Below are positions 32,528-42,649 of a stretch of 64,000 nucleotides of DNA, one piece after another. Source of the stretch: Clarireedia homoeocarpa (taxonomy: Eukaryota; Ascomycota; Leotiomycetes; Helotiales; Rutstroemiaceae). Each line of letters starts with the position of its first letter. Position 1 is the stretch's first letter. The translations under genes and the position numbers were made by a program. Location: assembly GCA_001465935.1 (NCBI GenBank), contig LNKV01000001.1, positions 1,147,448 to 1,211,447 of the forward strand, given 5' to 3'. The notes under the pieces are model-generated. The model worked only from the letters and a program-made list of their open reading frames with translations, had not been told where the DNA came from and ran no database searches.

Positions 32528-33868
32528 ATGTCGGCCGTACGCAAACCAATGAAGAAATCTAATCTGCGCCGAAGTATCGCATACGATGATTTAATGCCAG
32601 ATGCAGATGCCCCAGCCGCAGACACCAACGAAAGCAAAGACGAAGACTCATTAAGCAGACCTCCAACCAACCGTACAGCGTCTTTCAAAAAGAAGAAGAA
32701 ACCTACCTCATCGCGTCTTTCTTTTGGTGTTGGCGATATAATATCCGGCTCCGATGCTGAGAACCTTGAAGAGGAGGAATCCTTTACCCCGGTAAAGAAA
32801 CCTCTATCCAGAAAAGTCACTGAATCGAATGCGAAGAAGAATGCAGCGGTACGGCTGCCACTGCCAATGCGAGAGAGGGAAGAGGAGGATGAGGGAAAGC
32901 CGACGTATAGTAAGGATTACTTGAAGGAGTTGAAGGGGTTGACGCCGAATGCGCCGCGAGAATTACAAGCTGATGCGGCGGCGGAGGACGAGGGGTTAGA
33001 TGCTTCAGAGCTAGAGGGAGCCATGGTAGTGGACATGGATGTGGATGAGAAATTCGGGGGAAGTTCTACAGCTCCTGTTATACCTACCGAAGCGGAGATT
33101 AGGGAGAAGAAGGAAAGACGAGCGCGGATGGCGAGAGAAAAAGATTTCATATCACTGAATGACGACGATCCTGGAGACGGAGGACGACAAATTTCTTTGT
33201 TTCCACGAGCGAAGAAGGCAGAGTCAAGATTGGTCCGAGAAGATGAAGATCTAGCTGAAGGGTTTGATGATTTTGTAGAAGATGGACGAATTTCTCTCGG
33301 CAAAAAACAAGAACGAGAAGCCAGGCGGCGCAGGAAGAAGGAGATGGCAGATCTGATAGAAGCAGCTGAAGGTAGCTCTGATGAAGCAAGCGACGACTCC
33401 GAAGCAGAGCGTAGAGCTGCTTATGAAGCTGCGCAAACCAGGGCTGGTATGGATGGTTTACACAAACATGACGAAGCAGCTGTGGAAAAGGAAGCCGTCC
33501 AAGTACCTGCGAAAATTACGCCGATTCCAGTTCTGGACGAATGCCTGGAGAGGTTGCAGAACACGCTAGGAGCAATGGAAATGGAGTTGAAAAAGAGGAA
33601 GCGCAAGATTGAGGATGGAGAAAGAGAAAAGGAGGAGATATTGAAGAGGGAAGCAGAAGTACAGGTCTTGCTGACGCAGGCTGGTGCGAGGTATGCAGCA
33701 TTGAAGGAAGGCGCTGGTGGGGCTGGCACGGTTGAAATGGGTGATGCGAAGGCGGTTGTAGATGCGCATGCGCATGGTTTTGGAGGTGAGAAGATGGGCG
33801 GCGATAGGGGGTTGGAAAGCTTCGGGAACACGCCGACGGTGAGGGGAGAAGTGGTTGATGTCAGTTAG
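32528..33868 (+). CDS. NTR2: Ntr2-like (nineteen-complex-related) spliceosome disassembly factor
   Basis: An intronless 446-residue, highly charged protein. Recognisable Ntr2/PAXBP1-type blocks are YSKDYLKELKGLTPN (about 127-141), IPTEAEIREKKERRARMARE, FISLNDD, RLVREDEDLAEGFDDFVEDG, and a coiled-coil-prone C-terminal third (MELKKRKRKIEDGEREKEE). In yeast Ntr2 pairs with Ntr1 to recruit Prp43, which releases the lariat intron and recycles snRNPs. Basic clusters (KKKKK near residue 55) suggest nuclear import. The start at 32528 is the first ATG after the TATA-like box. The N-terminus is low complexity, so domain assignment rests on the middle blocks. Confidence 0.85.
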   Translation: MSAVRKPMKKSNLRRSIAYDDLMPDADAPAADTNESKDEDSLSRPPTNRTASFKKKKKPTSSRLSFGVGDIISGSDAENLEEEESFTPVKKPLSRKVTESNAKKNAAVRLPLPMREREEEDEGKPTYSKDYLKELKGLTPNAPRELQADAAAEDEGLDASELEGAMVVDMDVDEKFGGSSTAPVIPTEAEIREKKERRARMAREKDFISLNDDDPGDGGRQISLFPRAKKAESRLVREDEDLAEGFDDFVEDGRISLGKKQEREARRRRKKEMADLIEAAEGSSDEASDDSEAERRAAYEAAQTRAGMDGLHKHDEAAVEKEAVQVPAKITPIPVLDECLERLQNTLGAMEMELKKRKRKIEDGEREKEEILKREAEVQVLLTQAGARYAALKEGAGGAGTVEMGDAKAVVDAHAHGFGGEKMGGDRGLESFGNTPTVRGEVVDVS

Positions 33869-34580
33869 GGTTATGGAATAGTGATTGACATCAATCGATT
33901 ATCACATTTGGAGAGTCTGTTTAAGGACCACTTAGGCGTGAATTACCTGTTTACTCATACGGAAAACTTTCAATGTTCGGTTAAATGACAAAGGGGTCAG
34001 CATTAGCATCGCCAGATTCAATTATCAATAGTCAAAGCGCACCAGATGTAGTGGCGGACAATTTCAATGTGTAATAGATTTCACTGCGGTCAGCCAATCG
34101 TTCCAATCGCGCGCAGTTATGGCTTCTCATAGCGATGGACCACTATCTGGTATACACCGGAAAAGAATAGACTGTCTCTTTCCCTCAATGCAAAAAGTTG
34201 AAACTATACCCGGAGAGCATTATTCTCAAGGTAGCAAACATCATAAGATAGAATAAATTCTATTCGAGCAAACATCAGCGTCCGCTAGTTGCGATATCAT
34301 GTACATTGTGGTAATCGCCACACCCCACCAAACTCGATGTCACATTTTATCGAGCCATCATCCGAAGCTTTCTTTCCAGATAAAAAGATAGTCCTGCTCC
34401 GTAAATCAGAATGCCGCTTGGTGTGAGTCGCGCACTTATTATTCCGCCGTATGGCTGGTTGAAGCTCCTATGATTTCAAAGATCCAGCTGACCCTTCTCT
34501 AGACGCCTAAGGACCACTTGTATTTTGATTCCCCCGCAACGCCCATAAATATACTAATTCAACAACACATTTTGCTGTGC
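33869..34580. other. convergent intergenic region
   Basis: This 712 bp lies between the Ntr2 stop and the stop of the next minus-strand gene. Nothing coding was recognised. Confidence 0.5.
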
Positions 34581-35934
34581 TCACCCAAGGGGAATCTGCT
34601 TTTTCATCTGGACCCTCCTCAGTTTGATAAAAAGGGATCTTGGATCGAAGGCCTTGGTTTTCGGATCCCAGGCCGCTTGAACATCACACACAATCCAGGC
34701 TCTGGGAGCATCCATTTCTACAAAGCCCTGGACTATGATACTACCTCTCGGCGCATAACTTGGAGCTGGCCGCCACTTTTCTCCCATTTTTATTTTGAAT
34801 GCCATTATTGCGCGAACAAAATGGGCATGAAATGGTGGAAGGGAACCTGGTGTTACAGCCTCCGATCCTCCTCCTGCCGTATTGGATTTGTCGGAAACGG
34901 CGCCCCCAATAATTGGCTTTTTGTTATCTCCAAGCGGTTGTTGCGTTCCATTTTTTGAGGGCAGTCGGTTCTTCAAGACTTGGTCATGTCTTGCGACAAC
35001 TTGATGAATCGTAAGCGGAAGAGGAGGACGCTGCATCTCTATTCCAAATAATCCTGCAATATTTCGTAATTCCTCGGCCGCTAGAACTTTTACGAAGCTC
35101 CACGATGCCGTCATAAGAGCTGATGGCCAGAGAACATGACGAACTTTGAATACTGTCGAAGAATCTACTGGCATTGTAGCCCATGAAATGGAGTCATCCC
35201 CAATTGCAAGGCTTATAACGGTTAGCATTATCATTCGCAGCTCCTTCGATAGACATACCCGGATCTCTCGAATTCTGGTGGAGGCACCATGGGAAAGTCC
35301 ACATCCAGCCATACTCTCCTAATCTTCATATTCTTCCCACAGCGCATGGCTATCAATGGATGTTGGCTGATGCTCTTTAGTACGTGTTCGGCAAGATCAT
35401 CTGGGGTTGTTAGTATCCGACTTGAGCGTGTGTTTGTTGGCAAAACTAACTTCGGACGCTTTTTCCCAGCTCTGGATCTTTACTAAATTTGATAAACTCT
35501 TGCCATTCTGGATCGCTGCCCTTGTATGGGCGGACCGGAATCTGCTTTGTAGTGCCGGGGAAGGGAATAAACAGGGGCTTGTCATCGATCTCTTCGAGTT
35601 CCGACGCCGGTATGTGTTTTACTGCATCTGTGGCGGCATCGTCAAGAGGATCAAAGACCAGCCTGGAGTATATTTCATAGCAGACATAATAAATAAATAC
35701 GCTCAGAGCAATATTCCTATAGAGCTAAAGTCAATACATGATTGCTCATCCAAAAGGAAAGCATGTATACCTTGGTCGAATTCCTGGTTTCTTCAGCCGG
35801 ACCTTTTGCAGATTCTCTACCTGTCCCGCCTGCGCCTGCGCATTTAAGCGCGTAGGTATGCGACTCGAACCGAGGATATTTACTGGCAGCAGTCGCGCTC
35901 GCAGATTTGTCCGTGGTCGAAAGAATCGAAACAT
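34581..35934 (-). CDS. uncharacterised, probably mitochondrial, single-pass membrane protein
   Basis: A 400-residue protein from four exons (35934-35771, 35716-35451, 35400-35259, 35211-34581). The first 30 residues are rich in Arg, Leu and Phe with no acidic residue (MFRFFRPRTNLRARLLPVN), which looks like a mitochondrial presequence. A hydrophobic helix follows at about 57-72 (IALSVFIYYVCYEIYS). The soluble part includes DDKPLFIPFPGTTKQIPV and SDPEWQEFIKF, which I believe recur in ascomycete proteins of unknown function. Near the C-terminus GSIIVQGFVEMD and ARAWIVCDVQAAWDP look like a beta-rich domain. I do not recognise a named family. The exon joins rest on frame agreement and continuous hydrophobic pattern. 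Confidence 0.72.
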
Positions 35935-36540
35935 GGTGGAGGTCGATCAAGGCCCGCCCCGAGCTGGCGAGCCGTTGATGGCAAATGGCCGCAACTGTGC
36001 TGGTGAGGTCTCGACTTGTGTGAATGTGCAGACAATAGACCACTTGGTAGGTAAATGCGCCAGTCTCTCTATGCGAAAAATATTCGTAGCAGTATGCTGT
36101 ATGAACGTTGAAATATGATGTTGGCTCGTACAAGAAAGGCAAGATAGGCAATTCCTGGATCGGTCTTGGGACCAATTTATCTCCGATAAAGCAATAAGAC
36201 AGAGGGGTTAGTAGAGAGTGTGGTTATTCATGACTTTCAACGACATTATAATTGTTATTTTGCTGCTTCGCGGAAAATCTGGCTACTATCCCATGCTTAT
36301 TGAAAGACTTGTAAAGAATTCATGAAGAATTTTGATTTTCCCAGCAGTTGCAAAAGTTCACCAAACCCTTTGAAATCAATGGGAGGTCTATTTTGAGGAT
36401 TCAGCCATCATTTCTATTCGGGTTAGCGTCGACTTTGCCTTAGTGTCACCGAATCTCGTTGAAGTTATCAAGTGCCAGTACCAGCATCACAACTTGAGCA
36501 TGAGCTTCCCCAGTCACATCAACAATACTCATCAACAACA
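35935..36540. other. divergent intergenic region
   Basis: This 606 bp lies between a minus-strand and a plus-strand start. It is presumably two promoters. No repeat or known motif stands out. Confidence 0.5.
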
Positions 36541-37675
36541 ATGAAGCTCCACGCTAGCTTCCTACTACCACTGCTGGTAAGCACAGTTTCTGCTGCACCA
36601 GAAGCTCCTGCGTATCTCTTTCAAGGACAACAATGGCCAAGTGAATCCGGATCACCACCAGCTCTTTCACCAATCGAAGCACGACTCGTTCTCGCACAAC
36701 GACTCGGCATCTCACAATATCACCATATCGGATCTACTAAAGACAGTACGATCAAATATATCACCAAGTTTGGAGGTCAAATAAAATCATTGTTCAGCGA
36801 TGCGACAACTGACCAGGCGGCTGAGTTGGTACTGATTGTTGAAGGTGTTTCGGAAGATACAGCTGGCCCATTATTGAGTGCTTGGTCTTCTATCCAGCCA
36901 GCATTTACGATTTCAAACCCGCCATCTGTTCACTCTACTCAAAGATTGGCAGCAGATCTAGAGGAGCAGCTCGGGAGAACCAAGAAATGTGCTTTTCACG
37001 ATGCCATCAACCCTTTTGCAGATAAATGTTGGAATGGGAAGTCGAAGATTATGCATGTTGATTTGAGCAAAAAGTCAAAGGTAGACTACACCGCACAATT
37101 TCATCGTTTGGAGCTTGCTAATTTTATCACAGGACTGGGAATCCATTACTAGTTCCTTCGAACGGTTGACCCGATTTGCCTCCCGATCAGAAATGAATGT
37201 CCTCGTCATTCTCATGCCATCCTCCCGCAGCAGCAGCAGCTCTTATGGCGCCTATTCGAAACCGTCCCAAAAGAATATCTCCAGTAGACAACATTCAGAA
37301 GAACCTATAACCGAATTTTCAGAAAAACTTGACTTGCATACAGCCGCCTCCAACTCTCCAAACAATACTCTAAACATTCGCCTTCCCCGTTTCTGCTATG
37401 CCTCATTTGATGCGTGTGTATCGTCAACAAACAATTGCTCATCATCCGGTTCTTGCTACAAGAAATCGAACGACTGTTTCTCATGCGATTGTAAAAACTC
37501 AACCGGTGGCGCTGCTTGCCAGAAAGTTGATGTTAGCGGGCCCTTCTGGCTGATTAGTATTTCTAGTATTGTTCTTGTCGGACTCGTCAGCTGGGGCATT
37601 GGTATGCTTTACAGCATTGGCGAAGAGCAGCTTCCAGGTGTTATCGGTGCTGGTGTTTCTAGTAAGGGAAGATAA
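36541..37675 (+). CDS. DUF3844 (Vps3844-type) ER/vacuolar membrane protein
   Basis: A 360-residue type I membrane protein from exons 36541-37080 and 37133-37675. It begins with a clear signal peptide (MKLHASFLLPLLVSTVSAAP). The luminal domain is followed by an EGF-like cysteine group (about 290-325, with CYASFDACVSS, CSSSGSC and CDCKNSTGGAACQ), then the helix PFWLISISSIVLVGLVSWG and the conserved tail MLYSIGEEQLPGVIGAG. That Cys block plus tail is the DUF3844/Vps3844 C-terminal domain. The biochemical role is not established; the family is annotated as linked to vacuolar sorting. The intron 37081-37132 is needed to keep the frame. Met36541 is chosen over an upstream in-frame start because it opens the signal peptide. 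Confidence 0.87.
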
Positions 37676-38842
37676 TTGACGAACAGGAAGTCGGAAGACA
37701 TGTATACTTTAAGTTCCGAGTCTCGAAATATTCATCGATGGGTCAAGGCGTTTTGCATGACAGGAAGGAACAAGAACAGTAAGAATGATCGAAGGACTTG
37801 TATTTGATAGGCTGTATGATGGCTAGTGCATAGACGTGTGTGTATGGTTTTTAAGCAATGAATTTCTAACATATTTGGGCATTCTATCTCTTCCTCAATG
37901 GCTTGACGATGTCGTGAGTTTCTGAAAGTTCTGCTCCATAAAGCGTTTGCCATCATAGCATAACCAGCGTTCAATGCGTAGGGTTCGCACCAAGTGGCAA
38001 GGCGTTCGTGGGCTGATTGGGTTGAGCCAGATGCCCTTCAAACCGCAAAAGCTCTGGAGCTTTCAGAGATCAACAATCTTCACGCTATAAGTGTCTATGC
38101 TCTTTAGTTAGCCCCCGGTAAAGCTCAGAGTTCCATTCACCCTTCCGGTCTTCACCGAGATGCTATCTAGATATGAGAAATTCATATCTCATTCTTTGGC
38201 CGTCCATATTTACATCGGAAGCCCACTCAGGATTACAGCTTTACATTTGCGACTGATTAACTTTGAAATATTCTCCCCTTGTATAGTTCTTTTTCGCTGG
38301 CTGTAGTTTTTTCAATATCGAGCCAATACCGGTATATTTATCCAGTAGGCACGAAGACCCGATCCATGTATTCGTGTCCTCTATCTTTTCTCTTCTTCTG
38401 CCCAGTAGAATTCATATTCACACTTACTTATCGAGCGTTAGTAACACATAGCTACCTGTTCCTCGTTCTGTTCTTCTTGGCCCCTTTCCAGGCTCTAGTT
38501 ACTACATTCAAGGTCATATGAGCTCAGGTGTCAGTCCAAACATACAGGTGCAAAAGTGGTCACATAATTGATGTCAATCATATGTAGTATCTTAAATAAT
38601 GCGGTGTCCTGTTTTTGCTCTTCAGGACAGTCAAAATAAACCCATGTGCTCGAACAACGAGCGAAACAATCATGATTTCCCAAGTACAAAGAAAACACCT
38701 TCGCTTTCTCCCCATGACCCCCTTTATTTCTGTACTCTGTTCTACCGGATACCTCAAGCACTCCTTAAAGGAAATATCCTAATCTCTGACCCGTCTTCTT
38801 AAGCACAACGCCGCACCTCAAGGTTTGCCTAACCCACTTAAG
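37676..38842. other. tandem intergenic region
   Basis: About 1.2 kb between two plus-strand genes. No coding frame or repeat could be supported. Confidence 0.5.
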
Positions 38843-39244
38843 ATGAACACCAGCAACGCCCAATCCATCAACCCTCTGCACGTTTGCCCAAACGGCTGCA
38901 AACGCAGAATCTACTACTGCTACTTCTGCGAATGTATAAGAAGAAAAGAACACCAAGAACCCGAATGGATATATACCACCTGGTGTGAAGACTGTCAGAA
39001 CATCACCACATTTCCTGCAACGGAAGCGATACTCCAGCGATGGGAGCCTCCTCAACTAAACTGCGTTCGTCAGGGCTGCAATATCTGCCGTGATCAGAAT
39101 GACCAGGTGAAGCCGGAGTATGAGAAGGAGGCTAGAAAGAGGGACGATAGAGCTCAGAGGGAGACGAAGGAACGAGTTGAGAGGGCGAGCGAGCGGTTTG
39201 AACAATTGCTAGCTGAAGCTGGACAATCACCGGCTGAAAATTAG
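38843..39244 (+). CDS. small Cys-rich protein of unknown function
   Basis: A 133-residue single-exon frame starting MNTSNAQSINPLHVCPNGCKRR. Cysteine pairs occur as CPNGC, CYFCEC, CEDC and CVRQGCNIC, spaced like zinc-binding knuckles, followed by a charged helix (about 88-133) rich in Glu, Lys and Arg. No signal peptide is present, so an intracellular zinc-binding protein is more likely than a secreted effector. I do not recognise a family. Support is the ordered Cys spacing and the clean ATG-to-stop frame. Confidence 0.6.
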   Translation: MNTSNAQSINPLHVCPNGCKRRIYYCYFCECIRRKEHQEPEWIYTTWCEDCQNITTFPATEAILQRWEPPQLNCVRQGCNICRDQNDQVKPEYEKEARKRDDRAQRETKERVERASERFEQLLAEAGQSPAEN

Positions 39245-41480
39245 CACTGGATTTAAGCCGAGGGCTGCTGCTGCAGGTGAGACATACCATGGGAAATCTT
39301 GCCCGGCATGGCACTGAGATTCAAGTCTCTATGAGCTAGTACCTCCCTTCTAAAATGCGTGGTTTTGAGGCCCTGCCTCCCAAAGATACTGTCCCGACAG
39401 TAAAAGTAACAATATGATCGTAGATTTATCTATAATAATTTTCCTTGTTTTCGATGTTCATTGTTGTGAAGGATACTTGCTGTGAGATTTACGTGCCTCA
39501 ATTCTTGTGAAATGACTACGAGCGTCACATATGCGATCCTTGTGAGATCAGCGGCCGAACACTCATATGAAGCATATTAAGAGTGCGCATTTCGCAAAGC
39601 TAGTATCTAGAACCACCATCCTAAATGACTTGCACTTTATGTAGGAAGATTACCTCTCTACTCAATGAATTCAATCGTTGCTCGCTCCTTTCATTCACCA
39701 AGCAATTGAAAGTCATAAGTTACCGTTCTGAAGTCGCTATCTTCCACCTGGTCTAGTATTTCATCCCCTCCACTCAGTCCATGATGATTTCTCTCTCATA
39801 TAATATACGTCCCCTCTCTTTATTTACTCCCTATCCTCAACATCACCCTCCCTCGTCAATCATCGAACCACAACACACGTGTTCCCAACCCCCTTTCCCC
39901 AAGCGGCCCGCAACACGACCGCCTGCACTCTGTCTCATAACTAACAAACTCCACCATCCATCTATTTCTCTTCCTGTATATCCCAACCCAAACACCTCTA
40001 TACCTAAAAGCCTAGAAAGCCGATCCCAGCCCGATCTAGCCCAGCATTCTACGTCTATCTACTCTATATCCACTAGCACTCTGGTTTTCACTATCTAACT
40101 CGGTATCAATATCTATACTTTCACTCACTCACGCTTCTTTCCAACCGACATAAAAAATGCACCGGTTTTCCCTCCCACATCCTCCTCTTTCACCTCTTCT
40201 CTATGCAGCATCTCATCCCATACGCACCCCAACCCAAGCAAGCCCAAGCAATCCCAAGCGCTCAACCCCCCCGGCCTCTCTCCTTTCCTCGCTTAACTTC
40301 TCCTTCAGACCTCTTCCCTCAACCCACAGATTCCATTCCGCCACCAACCACCAACCACCAACCATTAACCAGCAACTCCAATCAGGCAGGCTCCCGCCGC
40401 ATTCCCCGTGCACACGCGCGATCGCGTTTCGGTTCCCGCTCCTCACACGCTACCCTACCTTACCATTCCGCCTCTAATCCAACTTATTCTAGAACGTTTT
40501 TTTCACCCCCATCAACCTATCCCCTCCGAATCTCAAACCAGCCAACTCATCTCAAAGAACCAACCACCGACCCACTCCCTCAACAACTACATACCTAAGT
40601 AGACATGAAACTCAAATCATGCCACCTACTTACCCCCCGGCTTCATTCCCATTTTGCAAGCCTGATTCTCTCTTCCATCATCGCCCAAGGCTTTCCGAAA
40701 TAGGGCCATATCAGCACAGTACACTCAGAAGTATCAAAAGTCGCCAAGAATAATAAAATAAATATTAAAGGGTTAACCCTTGTCTCTCTTCTCTCCCCCT
40801 TCCTAAATCTCGTACACTCCATAAATCCATTTAACCCCATCCATCCTCCAATAAGAGACATCATTTTTATCTCCCTTCTCAAGGTGCGATTATATATAGA
40901 CGTACGAACATACAAACGCATATATACAACTACTTCCACTCCCTCTCCTCTTTTTCCTTCTCTCCGCTCCGCTCCTTTCTATTGAAGGTATACAACAATA
41001 TAAACTAGAATTCCTATCCCTATTGAAAAAATAAAAATCATAAAATAAGTTCCTTATAAACATTCCATTCATCCATCCATTTTCCCCAGGGTATACAACG
41101 CAAGAAATTCCTATTTGTCTTGTGGATGCGTACATCCATGCCTGCTTTTCTTTTTTCCAATCGGTAGAAAGCCGGCATAGTGATATGCTTGTCACCTGCA
41201 AGATGTGTGTCGCCATGAAGACGTCCAGTGTAAATTTTCACCACCGCCATAACGCGCATAGCTCAAGGCCGATCTGTTCATTCATCGTGACCTCCACCGA
41301 GGGCCATAAAGCTTTGATGCCGTTGACGCTGACAACGAGTCAAACAGAGCTCGACCAGTGATATGTTTGCCATAGGTGATTTGGCCGATCCATACCATTA
41401 ACCAATCCACCATAAATCACACATAATAAAGCTCCATCCTTTCCATTCATCTCCACCCCCCCAAAGCTCCACTCCCTCAC
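39245..41480. other. convergent intergenic region with pyrimidine-rich strand
   Basis: This 2.2 kb has a strongly C/T-biased plus strand from about 39770 to 40720 (runs such as CCCTCC and CCAACCC). Several overlapping Pro/Ser/Thr-rich frames arise from this bias and none resembles a protein family. The plus strand could be an untranslated leader or noncoding transcript, but no downstream plus-strand gene follows. Confidence 0.45.
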
Positions 41481-42649
41481 TCACACCATTCTCTGGTGAT
41501 CGCCCGGCATCTCGAAAACGTGATTCTCCCCACTCAATTCCTGCGGCCTCTGCACGCCAAACTTCTCTATTGGACTTGGACCCATCGGCGTTTGACCAGC
41601 AGCATAGTAGCCACCTTTATGTTCAATCGCCGAAAGCTCTGGGTTCGCTCCGGCTGTTGGCGAATTGTCATAATAGGTGCCTACTGGAGGAGAGTACCCT
41701 CCTTCGGCATTCTTGAACCCTGTCGTTTGTTGTTGCCTTTTCTTGGACTTGTATTTGTAGAAGAGAAAGCCTAGAAGCGCGAGAGCAACGATACCGCAGC
41801 CTACGCCGGCTCCGACGCCGATCGCGACGGCGTGTGAGTTATTGGTTGTACTAGGCGAAGGAAGAGGGGCACTTGAGCTGACGGCGGCGGGGACTGTCGC
41901 GATTGTGGTGCTGAGTGCAGAGGTGATGGTGGAGCCCCCAGATGTAATGATAGAAAGAATTGTTGAGGACGATGTGGTACTGGCTGTCGTGGAAGTCGTG
42001 GACGTTTTGAGTGATTTTGTGCTGGAGGAGGATGTTGTGCTAGAAGTAGTTGATGTATAGTCAAGAGGAACTTGGGCCAGATATTTGGCGGCGGGTTTAA
42101 TTTGAAAGATATCCGTCTCGTCGGCGCAACAGGCAAAACTTCCCACACCATGGCTTCCATCATCACAGCAACTGTGCTTGTCAGTGGCTTCATCCCAAGC
42201 AGGATTGTTTTATGAATAACATACTATCTAGTGGTGTCAGTAAGACTTCCGTTGCAGTATCTTATGCCTGCTGTTGAACTTCTAGCATCTGATCAACATT
42301 GTTAGCAACCTCATAGAAAAACCGAGTGCGTTTTCGAAGACATACAACTTGTACATTGGTCTAAACAAGCTGGATCTTCCCATGTAGGATCCGTACATCC
42401 AACCCTCAAGAAATCTTGTACCTGTCCATTCATCTGTACACACAGCCCGTTTGTATAACATGTTGCTCCGGCTGCACAACAAGTACTATGGCCACTTGTC
42501 GAGTTATCGCATCTGTATCCTGCGTTTCCATTATGCTGTCCATTGATGACATAACATAGTGTTGGAGTGTCCACTGCTGCTACATAACCAAGCAATGAAA
42601 AGGAGAAGAACAATAAGAGTTGTTTTCGCGGCGACGATCGCGAAGGCAT
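41481..42649 (-). CDS. Mid2/WSC-like cell-surface protein, Cys-rich ectodomain with Ser/Thr stalk
   Basis: A 351-residue protein from exons 42649-42349, 42288-42225 and 42171-41481. A signal peptide (QLLLFFSFSLLGYVAA) leads into a Cys-rich ectodomain (CYVINGQ, CDNSTSGHSTCCAAGATC, CTDPTWEDPACLDQC, CCDDGSHGVGSFACC). A Ser/Thr-only stalk of about 65 residues, likely O-mannosylated, precedes the membrane helix (VAIGVGAGVGCGIVALALLG) with a basic stop-transfer YKYKSKKR. The cytoplasmic tail is about 100 residues, Gly/Pro/Tyr-rich. The layout is like fungal cell-wall-stress sensors and related surface proteins, but it has no classical WSC domain, so a sensor role is inference. Confidence 0.8.

Noticed and set aside
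40157..40598. Pro/Ser/Thr-rich plus-strand frames
   Set aside because: Three overlapping frames are open because the strand lacks G and A; this is composition, not coding.
42311..42348. Reading through the first intron of the Mid2-like gene
   Set aside because: Splicing at 42348/42289 restores the Cys-rich domain; read-through ends at once after CTSCMSSKTHSVFL.
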